DNA from: Roseomonas fluvialis | GTDB taxonomy: Bacteria; Pseudomonadota; Alphaproteobacteria; Acetobacterales; Acetobacteraceae | NCBI RefSeq assembly: GCF_022846615.1 | Contig: NZ_AP025637.1 | Coordinates: forward strand, 1-64,000 | Length of the DNA stretch: 64,000 bases | Direction of reading: 5' to 3' | Shown: piece after piece, positions 40,748 through 50,150 of the stretch | Layout of the letters: each line of letters starts with the position of its first letter | Numbering within the stretch: the stretch's first letter is position 1 | The notes under the pieces: generated by a model | The model's input: only the letters and a program-made list of their open reading frames with translations | Databases searched by the model: none | What the model was told of the DNA's origin: nothing | Translations under genes and position numbers: made by a program

Positions 40748-41518
40748 TCAGAACGCCATCCACCCGCCATCGACGAGCAGGTTGTGGCCGGTAAGGTAAG
40801 TCGCCTCGTCGCTCGCGAGGAACAGCGCGGCCTGCGCCACGTCCATCGGGCGGCCGAGCCGCGGCATCGGCGTGCGCATGGTGGAGTATTCCATGGCGTC
40901 GGTGCCGGCACCGGCCGGCCTGCCGGTCAGGATGCGGCCGGGTGCGACCGCGTTGCAGACGATGCCCTGCTTTGCATAGTCCACCGCGACCTGCTTCGTG
41001 ATGTAGGCGGCCGCCGCCTTGCCGGTGCCGTAGGCGATCTTGCCAGGTGCCGCGACCATGCCGTGCTGGGAGGAGATGTTGACGATCCGCCCACGCACCT
41101 CGTTGACCGGCGCCTGCGTGAGGAACTGCTGCACGGCCCGCTTGCAGCCGAAGAATACGCCCTTCGCATTGACCGCCATGACGCGGTCCCAGTCGGCCTC
41201 GGTCGTCTCGAGCAGCGGCTTGCCGTCGCCGCGGATGGCGGCGTTGTTCACCATCACATCCAGCCGGCCGAACTCCGCCGCCGCGCTGCCCACCAGCGCG
41301 TCCACGTCTTCCCAGGCGGCGACGTCGCAGCGGAGGAAGCGGACCGTGCCGCCGGCCTGCGCGATCACCTCACGCGTCGGCGCGCCGCCTTCGAGCGGCG
41401 TTTCCGTCACGTCGCCGATCACCACCTTCGCACCCTCGCGCGCGAACAGCACCGCGATGGCGCGGCCGATGCCCGAGGCGCCGCCGGTGACGACCACCAC
41501 CTTGTCCTGCAGCCTCAT
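40748..41518 (-). CDS. Short-chain dehydrogenase/reductase (SDR)
   Basis: This 256-aa NAD(P)-dependent oxidoreductase has the cofactor motif TGGASGIGRAIA (11-22), the NNAA motif (VNNAAIRGD), the catalytic Ser in IVNISSQHG, and the YxxxK pair in AYGTGKAAAA. The C-terminus ends GHNLLVDGGWMAF, as in classical SDRs. An Asp after the second strand (VIGDV) suggests NAD preference. It converges on the enolase-superfamily gene, with which it could share a sugar or sugar-acid pathway, but this is speculative. Confidence 0.88.
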   Translation of the reverse strand: MRLQDKVVVVTGGASGIGRAIAVLFAREGAKVVIGDVTETPLEGGAPTREVIAQAGGTVRFLRCDVAAWEDVDALVGSAAAEFGRLDVMVNNAAIRGDGKPLLETTEADWDRVMAVNAKGVFFGCKRAVQQFLTQAPVNEVRGRIVNISSQHGMVAAPGKIAYGTGKAAAAYITKQVAVDYAKQGIVCNAVAPGRILTGRPAGAGTDAMEYSTMRTPMPRLGRPMDVAQAALFLASDEATYLTGHNLLVDGGWMAF

Positions 41519-41538
41519 GCGACCCTCCCGCGCGTGGT

Positions 41539-42456
41539 TCAGCCGAGCATGGCGCGCGCCTGGCGCTCATCCTCGGCGATCGCGGTCTTCAGTTCCTCGA
41601 GGCCCGCGAATTTCGCGTCGGCGCGCAGGAAATGCACCAGGCGCACGCCGATCTCCTGCCCGTAGAGGTCGCCGGCGAAGTCGAAGATGAAGGTCTCGAG
41701 CCGCGTCTGCGGGTCTCCGCCCAGTGTGGGGCGACGGCCAATATTCGCGACACCCTTTGCTTCGCGCCCATCGGGCAGCGCAACCGTCACGGCGTAGACG
41801 CCGCGCGCGGGTTCGAGGTGCCGGCCGAGCCACATGTTCGCGGTCGGCCAGCCGAGCACGCGGCCGAGCTTGTCGCCGTGCACCACCTCGCCGCGGATCT
41901 CCCAGGGGCGGCCGAGCTTCTCCGCGGCGTGGTCGGGGTAGCCGTCCTGCAGCAGGCGGCGGATGCGGGTGGAGGAGACGGCCTCGTTGCCGTGGTGCAG
42001 GGGCGGGACGATGGTCAGGCCCATGCCGCGGGCCTCGGCCTCGCGCTGGAGGAAGGCGACATCGCCGCCGCGGCGGTGGCCGAAGGCGAAGTCGGGGCCG
42101 CAGGCGAGGTGCTTTGCGCCCAGGCCGCGGTGCAGCACCTGCTCGATGAAATCCTCGGCCGACATGGCGGCAAGCGTGTCGTCGAAGGGGAGCGCAAAGA
42201 CATGCGCGGCGCCGGCGGCGGCCAGCGCGGCCGCCTTGGCGGGCAGCAGCGTCAGGCGGAAGGGCGGGTCGTCGGGGCGGAAATGCTCGCGCGGGTGTGG
42301 TTCGAAAGTGAGGGCGGCGAGCGGCAGGTCGGGGCGCGCGGCGTGCGCCGCCCGCAGCACCGCGGCATGGCCGAGGTGGACGCCATCGAGATTGCCGAGG
42401 GCGAGGGCGGTGCCGCGGGCCGCGTCCGGAATGGCGGTCCAGCCTTCGAGGATCAT
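41539..42456 (-). CDS. ribF: Bifunctional riboflavin kinase/FMN adenylyltransferase
   Basis: RibF makes FMN from riboflavin and then FAD. The 305-aa protein has the N-terminal adenylyltransferase domain with ALGNLDGVHLGH (nucleotide-binding HxGH) and FDDTLAAMSAEDFIEQVL. SSTRIRRLLQDG closes that domain. The C-terminal riboflavin kinase domain has RGEVVHGDKLGRVLGWPTAN and the GVANIGRRPT motif. It overlaps the LOG-family gene upstream by ATGA, so it is the last gene of a MaoC-LOG-ribF operon. Confidence 0.95.
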   Translation of the reverse strand: MILEGWTAIPDAARGTALALGNLDGVHLGHAAVLRAAHAARPDLPLAALTFEPHPREHFRPDDPPFRLTLLPAKAAALAAAGAAHVFALPFDDTLAAMSAEDFIEQVLHRGLGAKHLACGPDFAFGHRRGGDVAFLQREAEARGMGLTIVPPLHHGNEAVSSTRIRRLLQDGYPDHAAEKLGRPWEIRGEVVHGDKLGRVLGWPTANMWLGRHLEPARGVYAVTVALPDGREAKGVANIGRRPTLGGDPQTRLETFIFDFAGDLYGQEIGVRLVHFLRADAKFAGLEELKTAIAEDERQARAMLG

Positions 42457-43034
42457 GCCTCCCCCGGCATCAGCCAGCGTGGCACGTCGGGCGCCGCGAA
42501 GGCCGCCAGCGCATCCAGCGCGCTCTCGCCATTGGCCGCCAGCATCGCCATGCGCCGCATCTCCTGCTTCAGGAAGCCTTCCGCGACCATGTGGTCCAGC
42601 ATGTCCATCTGGCGCGACCAGAAGCCCAACGTATCGACGAAGGCCACGCCCTTGCGATGGATGCCGAGTTGCAGCCAGGTCAGCGCCTCGACCGCTTCCT
42701 CGAGCGTGCCGTAGCCGCCGGGCAGCACCACGAAGCCGTCCGACATCTCGGCCATCATCGCCTTGCGCTCGTGCATGGACGCCACCACGCGCAGGTCCGG
42801 CAGGTCGCGGTTGCCGGCCTCGCGCATCACCAGGCCATGCGGGATGATGCCCGTCACCTCGGCGCCGGCGGCCAGCGCGGCGCGCGAGACGATGCCCATC
42901 AGGCCGACCGCCCCGCCGCCGAACACCAGGCCCAGACCCCGCGCGGCGATGGCACGGCCGAGAGCCTCGGCTTCCTGCGCGTATTCCGGGCGCGCACCGG
43001 CGGCCGATCCGCAGAAGACACAGACGCGGCGCAT
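42453..43034 (-). CDS. LOG-family nucleotide 5'-monophosphate phosphoribohydrolase
   Basis: LOG-family proteins cleave ribose phosphate from nucleoside monophosphates and make free cytokinin bases in plants and some bacteria. The 193-aa protein has the fold start RRVCVFCGSAAGA and the hallmark PGGYGTLEEAVEAL, with GLVFGGGAVGLMG and the MHERKAMM segment. The ATG at 43034 lies 1 nt after the MaoC stop. Bacterial members next to ribF may act in nucleotide salvage rather than hormone synthesis; that is inference. Confidence 0.9.
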   Translation of the reverse strand: MRRVCVFCGSAAGARPEYAQEAEALGRAIAARGLGLVFGGGAVGLMGIVSRAALAAGAEVTGIIPHGLVMREAGNRDLPDLRVVASMHERKAMMAEMSDGFVVLPGGYGTLEEAVEALTWLQLGIHRKGVAFVDTLGFWSRQMDMLDHMVAEGFLKQEMRRMAMLAANGESALDALAAFAAPDVPRWLMPGEA

Positions 43035-43035
43035 A

Positions 43036-43485
43036 CTATTCCGCCGCCGCGGCGCGGGCCTGGCTGGCGCGCGAGGGCACCGAAACATAGGCCTCGCCTT
43101 CCAGCACGGGCTCGCCCTTCACGGTGCAGACGGTGCGCAGCGTGGCGCGGTGCTTTTCGGGGTGCAGGGCCATCACCTCGACGGTGGCTGTGACCGTCTC
43201 GCCGATCTTCACCGGCGCGCGGAACTTCAGCGACTGCGACATGTAGATGGTGCCCGGCCCGGGCAATTGCGTGCCGAGCACCTTCGTGATCAGCCCCGCC
43301 GCCAGCATCCCGTGCGCGATGCGTTCCTTGAAGATGGTGGTGGCGGCGTATTCGGCATCGAGGTGCATCGGGTTGGTGTCGCCGGTGACCGCCGCGAACA
43401 ACACGATGTCGGCCTCGGTGATGGTCTTGGAGAATTTCGCGGTCAGGCCGACGGTCAGATCCTCAAAGAAATAGAGTTCGGGCAT
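43036..43485 (-). CDS. MaoC-family dehydratase (R-specific enoyl-CoA hydratase-like)
   Basis: This 149-aa hotdog-fold protein has the catalytic Asp and His of R-hydratases in VTGDTNPMHLDAEYA, followed by RIAHGMLAAGLITKVLG and strands ending TVKGEPVLEGEAYV. It probably hydrates crotonyl-CoA-type enoyl-CoA, as PhaJ does, in fatty acid or polyhydroxyalkanoate metabolism. It begins the three-gene operon with LOG and ribF. A 16-bp tandem duplication lies just upstream of its start. Confidence 0.85.
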   Translation of the reverse strand: MPELYFFEDLTVGLTAKFSKTITEADIVLFAAVTGDTNPMHLDAEYAATTIFKERIAHGMLAAGLITKVLGTQLPGPGTIYMSQSLKFRAPVKIGETVTATVEVMALHPEKHRATLRTVCTVKGEPVLEGEAYVSVPSRASQARAAAAE

Positions 43486-43500
43486 GGGCGGTCGCGGTCC

Positions 43501-43532
43501 CTCGATGCGCTGCAGCCTCGATGCGCTGCAGC
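43501..43532. repeat. Perfect 16-bp tandem duplication in a divergent promoter gap
   Basis: CTCGATGCGCTGCAGC occurs twice back to back at 43501-43516 and 43517-43532. It lies 16-47 nt upstream of the MaoC start and 85 nt before the divergent M20 peptidase start. It could be a recent slippage duplication or doubled regulatory sites. It has no internal long dyad beyond CTGCAG. Confidence 0.7.
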
Positions 43533-43616
43533 AAGGTCGTTACCGGGGCCGTCCGGGATGGACAAGGGAAAACCCGGCTGGCAGGAACCGGGGCCTCCGT
43601 ACCAGGGAATACCGCC

Positions 43617-44747
43617 ATGCCGCGCACCGAGATCGGCACCTCCGAACGCCTGCTGGACGAACTGCGCCAGTGGGTCGAGCACGAGACACCCACCACCGAC
43701 GCGGCCGCCGTGAACGGCCTGGTGGGCCGTGCCGAGACGGAACTCCGTGCGGCCGGCGCCGCCATCGAACGCATCCCCGGCACCGACGGCTTCGGCGATA
43801 CGCTGGTGGCACGTACGCCGGGGCAGGGCGCCCCGGTGGTGGTGGCTGGGCACCTTGATACGGTGTGGGACCACGGCACGCTGGCATCCTCCATGCCCTG
43901 GCGCGTCGACGGCGCCAAGGCGCATGGCCCAGGCATCTACGACATGAAGGCGGGGTCCTTCTTCGCCTTCCATTCCGTGCGCGAGATCCTGCGCCAGAAG
44001 GTGCCGACGAAGCGCCCGATCATCCTGCTGCTCACGCCGGATGAGGAGGTCGGCAGCCCGACGTCGCGCGCGCCGATCGAACGTGCGGCGGCCGGCGCGC
44101 GCGCCGTGCTGATCCCGGAACCGGCCGGCGGCGGCAACGGCGCCTGCGTCACCGCGCGCAAGGGCGTGGGGCGCTTCGTGATGACCGTGCACGGCGTCTC
44201 CGCCCATGCCGGCGGCAACTGGCAGGATGGGCGCAGCGCCGTGGTGGCGCTCGCGCGCAAGATCCTGGAGATCCATGCCCTCACGGACCTGGCCGGCGGC
44301 ACCACCACGAATGTCGCGCCGATCTGGGGCGGCACACGCCCCAACGTCGTGCCGCCTGAGGCCGGTTGCGAGATCGACTGCCGCGTCACCTCCATTCCCG
44401 AGGGCGAGCGTATCGAGCGCATCATCCTGGGCCTGGCGGGCGAGGAGGACGGCATCCGCATCGCGGTGACCGGCGGGATGAACCGCCCGCCCATGGTCGA
44501 GACGCCCGCCATCACCGCGCTGTACGACATGGCCCGCGGCATCGCCGCCCGGCATGGCTACGACCTGCCCAAGATGCATCGCGGCGGTGGGTCGGACGGC
44601 AACTTCACTGCGGCGCTGGGCATCCCCACGCTCGATGGCCTGGGCTGTACCGGCGCGGGTGCGCATGCGCCTTTCGAGCACATCCTGTGGCAGGATCTGG
44701 CACCGCGCTGCGCCACGCTGTGCGAACTGCTCGAGACGATCGAATAG
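43617..44747 (+). CDS. M20-family metallopeptidase (glutamate carboxypeptidase-like)
   Basis: This 376-aa zinc-dependent amidohydrolase has the metal motif VVAGHLDTVWD with its His and Asp, then GPGIYDMKAG, the catalytic Glu pair in LTPDEEVGSP, and RKGVGRFVMTVHGVSAHAG in the dimerisation domain. The C-terminal metal His lies in GAHAPFEHILW. It likely removes glutamate or another amino acid from a small peptide or N-acyl amino acid. No signal peptide is seen, so it is cytosolic. The ATG at 43617 replaces a longer open frame from 43521. Confidence 0.88.
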   Translation: MPRTEIGTSERLLDELRQWVEHETPTTDAAAVNGLVGRAETELRAAGAAIERIPGTDGFGDTLVARTPGQGAPVVVAGHLDTVWDHGTLASSMPWRVDGAKAHGPGIYDMKAGSFFAFHSVREILRQKVPTKRPIILLLTPDEEVGSPTSRAPIERAAAGARAVLIPEPAGGGNGACVTARKGVGRFVMTVHGVSAHAGGNWQDGRSAVVALARKILEIHALTDLAGGTTTNVAPIWGGTRPNVVPPEAGCEIDCRVTSIPEGERIERIILGLAGEEDGIRIAVTGGMNRPPMVETPAITALYDMARGIAARHGYDLPKMHRGGGSDGNFTAALGIPTLDGLGCTGAGAHAPFEHILWQDLAPRCATLCELLETIE

Positions 44748-44762
44748 GCAGGCGCCACGCCG

Positions 44763-45089
44763 ATGCGGAACTGGGCCGTCTACGGTGCGGCGGCAGCGGC
44801 CGAGATCGGCGGCTGCTTCGCCGTCTGGGCGGTGCTGCGGCTGGGGGCGAGCACCTGGTGGCTGGTGCCCGGTGCGCTGCTGCTGGCGGGTTTCGCCTGG
44901 CTGCTGACGCTGGTCGATTCGGCGGCGGCCGGGCGCGCCTTCGCGGCCTATGGCGGCGTCTATATCCTGGCCTCGCTGGCCTGGATGTGGGGGATGGAGG
45001 GGATGCGCCCTGACCGCTGGGATGCCGCGGGCGCGGTGCTGTGCCTGGCAGGGGCCGCGGTCATCCTGTTCGCGCCGCGGCCGGCCTGA
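44763..45089 (+). CDS. YnfA family (UPF0060) membrane protein
   Basis: This 108-aa protein has four hydrophobic helices and the family features [35 protein letters not shown] and the C-terminal VILFAPRP. YnfA proteins resemble small multidrug resistance efflux pumps; their physiological role is not settled. It lies 15 nt after the M20 peptidase in the same direction and faces the chemotaxis transducer gene 6 nt beyond its stop. Confidence 0.88.
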   Translation: MRNWAVYGAAAAAEIGGCFAVWAVLRLGASTWWLVPGALLLAGFAWLLTLVDSAAAGRAFAAYGGVYILASLAWMWGMEGMRPDRWDAAGAVLCLAGAAVILFAPRPA

Positions 45090-45095
45090 CCGGGG

Positions 45096-46562
45096 TCAGA
45101 CGGCCAGGGCCTCCGCCACCTGGCGCGTGCGGCCGATGGCGTCCGAGACACGGGCCACCGCCGCATCAATGCCGGCGATGCTCGCGTTCACATCCTCCAT
45201 TGCGGTCGAGGCGCTGGACATATTGGCCGACATGCCGCGCGTGACGGCGTTCTGTTCCTCGACCGCCGCGGCCGTCACGCCGACACTGTCGGTGACGGTG
45301 GTCATGGCACCGCGGATGCCCACCACCGCCGCGGCGACGCCCTGGGATGTCTGCTGCAGCCCGTCGATCTCGGAGCGGATCTGCTCGGTCGCCTTGGCGG
45401 CCTGGACCGCGAGGTTCTTCACCTCGCCCGCCACCACCGCGAAGCCCTTACCGGCATCGCCGGCGCGCGCTGCCTCGATCGTGGCGTTCAGCGCCAGCAG
45501 GTTGATCTGGCTGGCGATCGTGCGGATCACATCGACGATGCCGGTCATGGCCAGCGCGGCCTGCGCGAGGGCATCGGCGCTCTCGCCAACCCGCACCGCC
45601 TGGGTCAGCCCAGACTCGGCGGCGTCGCGCGTGCGGGCCATGGTCTCGGCGATCTGGCCGATCGACCCCGCCAGTTCCTCGCTGCTGCTGGCCACGTCAC
45701 GGACATTGGCCGCGGTGGCCGCCGCCGCCGCGGTTGCCGCCTGCGCGGAACTGGTGGAGACACCGACAGCCGCCTCGATGTCGGCGATCTGTGCGCGCAA
45801 TTCGCGCTGCATCTGCACCTTATCCGAGGCATCGACCGCGAACTTCACCACCTTCACCACCTGCCCGGCCTCGTCGAGGATCGGGTTGTAGGCGCCCTCG
45901 ATCCAGACGGTGCGGCCATCCTTGGCGATTCGGCGGTAGCGGGACGCGCTGAACCTGCCCGCGCGCAACCCGTCCCACAGCTCGGCGTAGGAGGTGTGGG
46001 CCTGGTCCTCGGCGGCGACGAACACCCGGTGGTTGCGGCCGACCAGCTCGGTCTCAGTGTAGCCCATGGCGTTGAGGAAATGGTCGTTGGCGCGCAGGAT
46101 GGTGCCGTCGGGGGCGAATTCGATCACCGCCTGGGACCGGTTGATCGCCGCGAGTTGCGCCGCGTAGTCGAGGTTCAGCAGGCGGTGGCGCGCATCCGCC
46201 CATTCCACCACGAAGCCGATCCGCGCGCCCTTGTCGTCGAGCGGGGTGACCCGCAGGTCGAACTTGCGCGCACCGACCGTAATGGTCGCGCTGTGCGGCT
46301 TGTCCATCGCTTCCAGCATGCGGCGCTGGTGCGACGGTGTCTTGTGGAAGATGTCGATATTGCTCCCGACCAGGCGGTCGGCATCGAAGCGGGGCAATTC
46401 GCGCTTCAACTCGGCCTCGGCATCGCGCATCAGCGCCATGGCCGAGGCGTTCACATAGGTGATGTTCAGCCCCGGATTGGCGACCATGACCCGCGCCCCA
46501 AGGGCTTCGAGCGCGGCCACGCGCTGGGCGGCGCCATCAAGGCGAGGGTGTCGCAGAAACAT
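45096..46562 (-). CDS. Soluble PAS-containing methyl-accepting chemotaxis protein
   Basis: This 488-aa transducer has two PAS domains and a C-terminal signalling domain. The second PAS contains [18 protein letters not shown] and ends with a PAC segment, [18 protein letters not shown]. The cytoplasmic tip reads [18 protein letters not shown], and [21 protein letters not shown] precedes it. No transmembrane helix is present, so it senses an intracellular signal such as redox or a heme/flavin ligand. A GGAGG site supports ATG 46562. No che or flagellar genes are in the window. Confidence 0.9.
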   Translation of the reverse strand: MFLRHPRLDGAAQRVAALEALGARVMVANPGLNITYVNASAMALMRDAEAELKRELPRFDADRLVGSNIDIFHKTPSHQRRMLEAMDKPHSATITVGARKFDLRVTPLDDKGARIGFVVEWADARHRLLNLDYAAQLAAINRSQAVIEFAPDGTILRANDHFLNAMGYTETELVGRNHRVFVAAEDQAHTSYAELWDGLRAGRFSASRYRRIAKDGRTVWIEGAYNPILDEAGQVVKVVKFAVDASDKVQMQRELRAQIADIEAAVGVSTSSAQAATAAAAATAANVRDVASSSEELAGSIGQIAETMARTRDAAESGLTQAVRVGESADALAQAALAMTGIVDVIRTIASQINLLALNATIEAARAGDAGKGFAVVAGEVKNLAVQAAKATEQIRSEIDGLQQTSQGVAAAVVGIRGAMTTVTDSVGVTAAAVEEQNAVTRGMSANMSSASTAMEDVNASIAGIDAAVARVSDAIGRTRQVAEALAV

Positions 46563-46919
46563 CGGGCCGGCCTCCATCAGCAAGTCGAATACGGGCCGGC
46601 GCGGTTGCGCTGCCGTGAGGGCGAATATGCGGCGCCAGCCATAATGGAGGGTCAATGTCGTATGGACGGTACGTAATGCTGTGCTCGCGCATGCTGCATC
46701 ATCGGTGGGGGAGATCCAGCCCGTCGTACTGGCGAACCGTCGGATGAACGGGCGTGATCCGGCGGTCGCCAATACCGCACCGGTCGCGCAGCGCGGTGAT
46801 CACGTGGCGCCGGACCCTGTCCGTCTACCCGTCGCGCCAGCACCCCGAGGCGGCCCGCCGCCCGTCCACATCGCGGCCCGCCCTTCGGTGTGGCATGCTC
46901 CGAGACCGGAGGTTTCGCC
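46563..46919. other. Intergenic region between chemotaxis transducer and MBL gene
   Basis: These 357 bp lie between divergent genes. Short frames are open on both strands, but none has a ribosome binding site, a leader or family similarity. The region just upstream of the transducer is less GC-rich (ATAATGGAGGGTCAATGTCG near 46642-46661) and may hold its promoter. I saw no strong hairpin or inverted repeat. Confidence 0.4.
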
Positions 46920-47825
46920 ATGCCCGCCATGATCCGCGCCTTCTTCGACGAGCCGACCAACACCGTGTCCTATCTGGTCTGGGACCCCGCCACGAAGCGC
47001 GGCGCCGTGATCGACCCGGTGCTCGACTGGGACAATCGGTCCGGCACTGCCGACACCGCCTTCGCGGACCGCCTGCTGGGCGATGCCGCACAGGAAGGCA
47101 TCACCATCGACTGGGTGCTGGAAACCCACGCCCACGCCGACCACCTCACCGCCGCGCCCTACATCAAGGCACGCACCGGCGCGCCGATCGGCATCGGCGA
47201 ACACATCCGCGACGTACAGGCGATCTTCCGCCCGGTGTTCGCCGCCGAGGACGTGAAGCCGGGCGGCGGCGACTTCGACCGGCTGTTCCGGGACGGCGAA
47301 CACTTCGCCATCGGTTCGCTCGACGTCGAGGTGATCCACACGCCAGGCCATACGCCGGCCTGCATCGCGTACCGCATCGTCGCGCCGCAGGCGCGCTCGG
47401 ATGAACCCGACGACGTCTTCGTCGGCGACACGCTGTTCATGCACGACTACGGCACGGCGCGCGCCGACTTCCCCGGCGGCGATGCCCGTACGCTGTATCG
47501 CTCGATGAAGCGCCTGCTCGCGCTGCCGCCACATACCCGGCTGTGGATGTGCCACGACTACAAGGCGCCTGGGCGCGACCACTTCGCCTGGCAATCCACC
47601 GTGGCTGAACAACGCGCGCACAATCCGCACGTGAAGGACGGCACGACCGAGGACGAATTCGTCGCCTTCCGCACCAAGCGCGACGCGACGCTGGCGGCAC
47701 CCGCGCTGCTGCTGCCGTCGATCCAGGTGAACATCCGCGCGGGGCGGTTTCCGCCGGCGGAAGCGAACGGCGTGCGCTACCTGATGGTGCCGGTCACGGC
47801 ACGCAACGCCGCGGCTGTGGAGTGA
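46920..47825 (+). CDS. MBL-fold hydrolase, persulfide dioxygenase (Blh/ETHE1)-like
   Basis: This 301-aa metallo-beta-lactamase-fold protein has the metal motif THAHADHL, then HTPGHTPACIAY and FVGDTLFMHDYGTARADFPG, a block typical of ETHE1/Blh persulfide dioxygenases. These enzymes oxidise glutathione persulfide to sulfite in sulfide detoxification. The C-terminal extension PSIQVNIRAGRFPPAE matches the Blh type. A GGAGG site precedes ATG 46920. A candidate thiol-sensing ArsR repressor (51648-51998) and a rhodanese (35734-36570) elsewhere in the window would fit the same pathway. Confidence 0.87.
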   Translation: MPAMIRAFFDEPTNTVSYLVWDPATKRGAVIDPVLDWDNRSGTADTAFADRLLGDAAQEGITIDWVLETHAHADHLTAAPYIKARTGAPIGIGEHIRDVQAIFRPVFAAEDVKPGGGDFDRLFRDGEHFAIGSLDVEVIHTPGHTPACIAYRIVAPQARSDEPDDVFVGDTLFMHDYGTARADFPGGDARTLYRSMKRLLALPPHTRLWMCHDYKAPGRDHFAWQSTVAEQRAHNPHVKDGTTEDEFVAFRTKRDATLAAPALLLPSIQVNIRAGRFPPAEANGVRYLMVPVTARNAAAVE

Positions 47826-47826
47826 A

Positions 47827-47880
47827 CCGAGGGGGCGCCGCCCCCTCGGACTCCCCCGCCAGGGGGCCACGGCCCCCTGG
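47827..47880. terminator. Twin GC hairpins between convergent genes
   Basis: Two strong stems follow the MBL gene. The first pairs CCGAGGGGGC (47827-47836) with GCCCCCTCGG (47840-47849). The second pairs CCAGGGGGCC (47859-47868) with GGCCCCCTGG (47871-47880) perfectly over 10 bp. They separate the MBL gene from the converging molybdenum hydroxylase operon and probably end transcription from both sides, although no T-run is present. Confidence 0.6.
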
Positions 47881-47891
47881 ACCGCGAGCCG

Positions 47892-50150
47892 TCAGCCTGC
47901 CGCGTCGAGCCGCGCGGAGACCTTCGGCGGAGACATGGGCAGTTCGTAGAAGCGCACGCCCAAGGCATCGTGGACGGCATTCGCGATCGCGGCCAAGGGC
48001 GGCACGATCGGCGCCTCACCCACGCCACGAACACCCTGCGGGTGCTTCGGGTTCGGAATCTCGAGCATGACCGGCTCGATCATCGGCACGTCCGAACACA
48101 CCGGCATGCGGTAATCCAGGAACGCCGCGTTATCCACGCGGCCCTTCGCGTCGTACAGGTATTCTTCGGACAGCGCCCAGCCGATGCCCTGCACCACGCC
48201 GCCTTGGATCTGGCCCTCGACATAGGCCGGATGCAGCGCACGCCCGACATCCTGCGCCGCCGTATAGCGCAGCACCCGCACGATCCCGAGATCCACATCC
48301 ACCTCGACATCCACGCAATGCGTGGCGAAGCCGGGATCGGCACCCGTGGTGTTGAGCTGCACCTGCGTGCCGATCGGCCCGCCCATCTCGTTCGCCTTGG
48401 CCGCGAGCTCCTTCAGCGACAGCGGCGGGAACTTGCCCGCATTGTCGCCGGCGGGCAGCGCCATGCCGTCCTGCCACTTCACCGCCTCGGCATCGATGTT
48501 CCAGATCTTCGCCGCGCGCTGGCGCAGGTCACCGATCACCTTCTCGGTCGCCGAGGTCGCCACCAGCGCCGAAGCAAAGGTCACGCGGCTGCCACCCGTG
48601 AGGTTCGAGAAGCCGATGGTCTGCGTGTCGCCGATCATCACGTTGACCCGCGCATGATCGACCCCCAGCAGTTCCGCCACCACATTGCTGATCGACGCGC
48701 GCGACCCGCCCACGTCGGGGTGCCCCGTCGTGACCAGCACGTTGCCGTCCTCGGTGATGTTCACCTGCACCGAGCTCTCGCCGCCCGCATTGTACCAGAA
48801 GCCGGACGCCACGCCGCGGCCGCGCTTCACGCCAGGCCGGGGGTTCTTGTCCAGCGGCGCGCTGTAGTGCGGGTGGTGCTTGATCGACTCCACCGTCTCC
48901 TTGAAGGTGATAGCGCCGAACGTCGGGCCGTAGATCGCCTTGTCGCCGGCCTTCACGGTGTTCTTCAGCCGCATCTCCAGCGGATCGAGGCCGAGCGCCT
49001 GCGCGATCTCGTCCAGCACGCACTCGGTGGCGAACGCGCCGAGCGGCGCGCCAGGCGCACGATACGCCGCCACCTTCGACCGGTTCGACACCACGTCGAA
49101 GCCGACCGACAGGATGTTCGGGATCGCATACTGCGCGAAGGAACAGCCCACTGGCCCGCGCAACGGCGAACCCGGCAGACCGCCGGCCTGCAGGTAGAAG
49201 GTGCCCTTCGCCGCGACGATGGTGCCGTCCTTCTTCGCGCCGATCTTCACGGTAGACAGCGACCCCGGCGCGGGGCCGGTCGCGCGCTGCACTTCCTCGC
49301 GCGTCATCACCATCTTGACCGGGCGGCCGGACTTCTTCGACAGCATCACCGCCACGGGCTCGAGGTAGATGATGGTCTTGCCGCCGAAGCCGCCGCCGAT
49401 CTCGGCGGGAATGGCGCGGATGTCGCTCTGCGGGATGCCCGTCAGCAGCGACGTCATGGCGCGCACCATGAACTGCCCCTGGGACGACGACCAGATCGTC
49501 ACCCGCCCGTCCGCGGCGTAGGACACCGTGCAGGCATGCGGCTCGATGTAGCCCTGGTGGACCGGGCGCGTCTTGAAGGTGCGCTCGACCACGATGTCGG
49601 CCTCAGCGAAGCCGGCCTCCACGTCGCCGGTCTTGAGCACCATGGTGCCGGCGATGTTCGACGGCTTGCCCTCGAACTGGTTCCATTCATGCAGGATCGG
49701 CGCGTCCGGCTTGATCGCGTCCTCGATCTCGATGACGTGCGGCAGGACCTCGTAGTCCACTTCGATCAGCGAGCACGCGTGCGCCGCCACTTCCTCGCTG
49801 ATCGCGGCGACCGCGGCGACCGCATGGCCGTGGAACAGCGCCTTCTCCCGCGCCATGACGTTGCGGCACATCCAGCGCATGTCCTGGATGCCGAGCATCA
49901 CGGACTTGTCGAGCGGGAATTCGACGATGTCATCGCGCGTCACCACCGCCTTCACGCCGGGCAGCGCCTCGGCCTTCGACGTATCGATGGAGCGGATGCG
50001 CGCATGGGCGTGTGGGCTGCGCAGCACCTTGCCCCACACCATGCCGGGCATGGTGTTGTCGGCGGCATAGCCGGCGCGGCCGGTCACCTTGTCGGCGCCG
50101 TCGGGGCGGATCGTGTTCTTGCCGATCCACTTGTTGGACATCTCGTTCAT
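47892..50150 (-). CDS. Molybdenum hydroxylase large subunit (xanthine dehydrogenase family)
   Basis: This 752-aa subunit binds the molybdopterin-cytosine dinucleotide cofactor and hydroxylates an aromatic or heterocyclic ring using water. Family features include RPDGADKVTGRAGYAAD, GGGFGGKTIIYLEP and AYRAPGAPLGAFATECVLDE. The active-site Glu is in the C-terminal GVGEAPIVPPLAAIANAV. The start at 50150 shares one base with the small-subunit stop. The substrate is not readable. Given the barbiturase operon next door, uracil or thymine (uracil dehydrogenase activity forming barbiturate) is an attractive hypothesis. No cofactor-maturation (XdhC/MocA-type) gene adjoins it. Confidence 0.9.
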   Translation of the reverse strand: MNEMSNKWIGKNTIRPDGADKVTGRAGYAADNTMPGMVWGKVLRSPHAHARIRSIDTSKAEALPGVKAVVTRDDIVEFPLDKSVMLGIQDMRWMCRNVMAREKALFHGHAVAAVAAISEEVAAHACSLIEVDYEVLPHVIEIEDAIKPDAPILHEWNQFEGKPSNIAGTMVLKTGDVEAGFAEADIVVERTFKTRPVHQGYIEPHACTVSYAADGRVTIWSSSQGQFMVRAMTSLLTGIPQSDIRAIPAEIGGGFGGKTIIYLEPVAVMLSKKSGRPVKMVMTREEVQRATGPAPGSLSTVKIGAKKDGTIVAAKGTFYLQAGGLPGSPLRGPVGCSFAQYAIPNILSVGFDVVSNRSKVAAYRAPGAPLGAFATECVLDEIAQALGLDPLEMRLKNTVKAGDKAIYGPTFGAITFKETVESIKHHPHYSAPLDKNPRPGVKRGRGVASGFWYNAGGESSVQVNITEDGNVLVTTGHPDVGGSRASISNVVAELLGVDHARVNVMIGDTQTIGFSNLTGGSRVTFASALVATSATEKVIGDLRQRAAKIWNIDAEAVKWQDGMALPAGDNAGKFPPLSLKELAAKANEMGGPIGTQVQLNTTGADPGFATHCVDVEVDVDLGIVRVLRYTAAQDVGRALHPAYVEGQIQGGVVQGIGWALSEEYLYDAKGRVDNAAFLDYRMPVCSDVPMIEPVMLEIPNPKHPQGVRGVGEAPIVPPLAAIANAVHDALGVRFYELPMSPPKVSARLDAAG

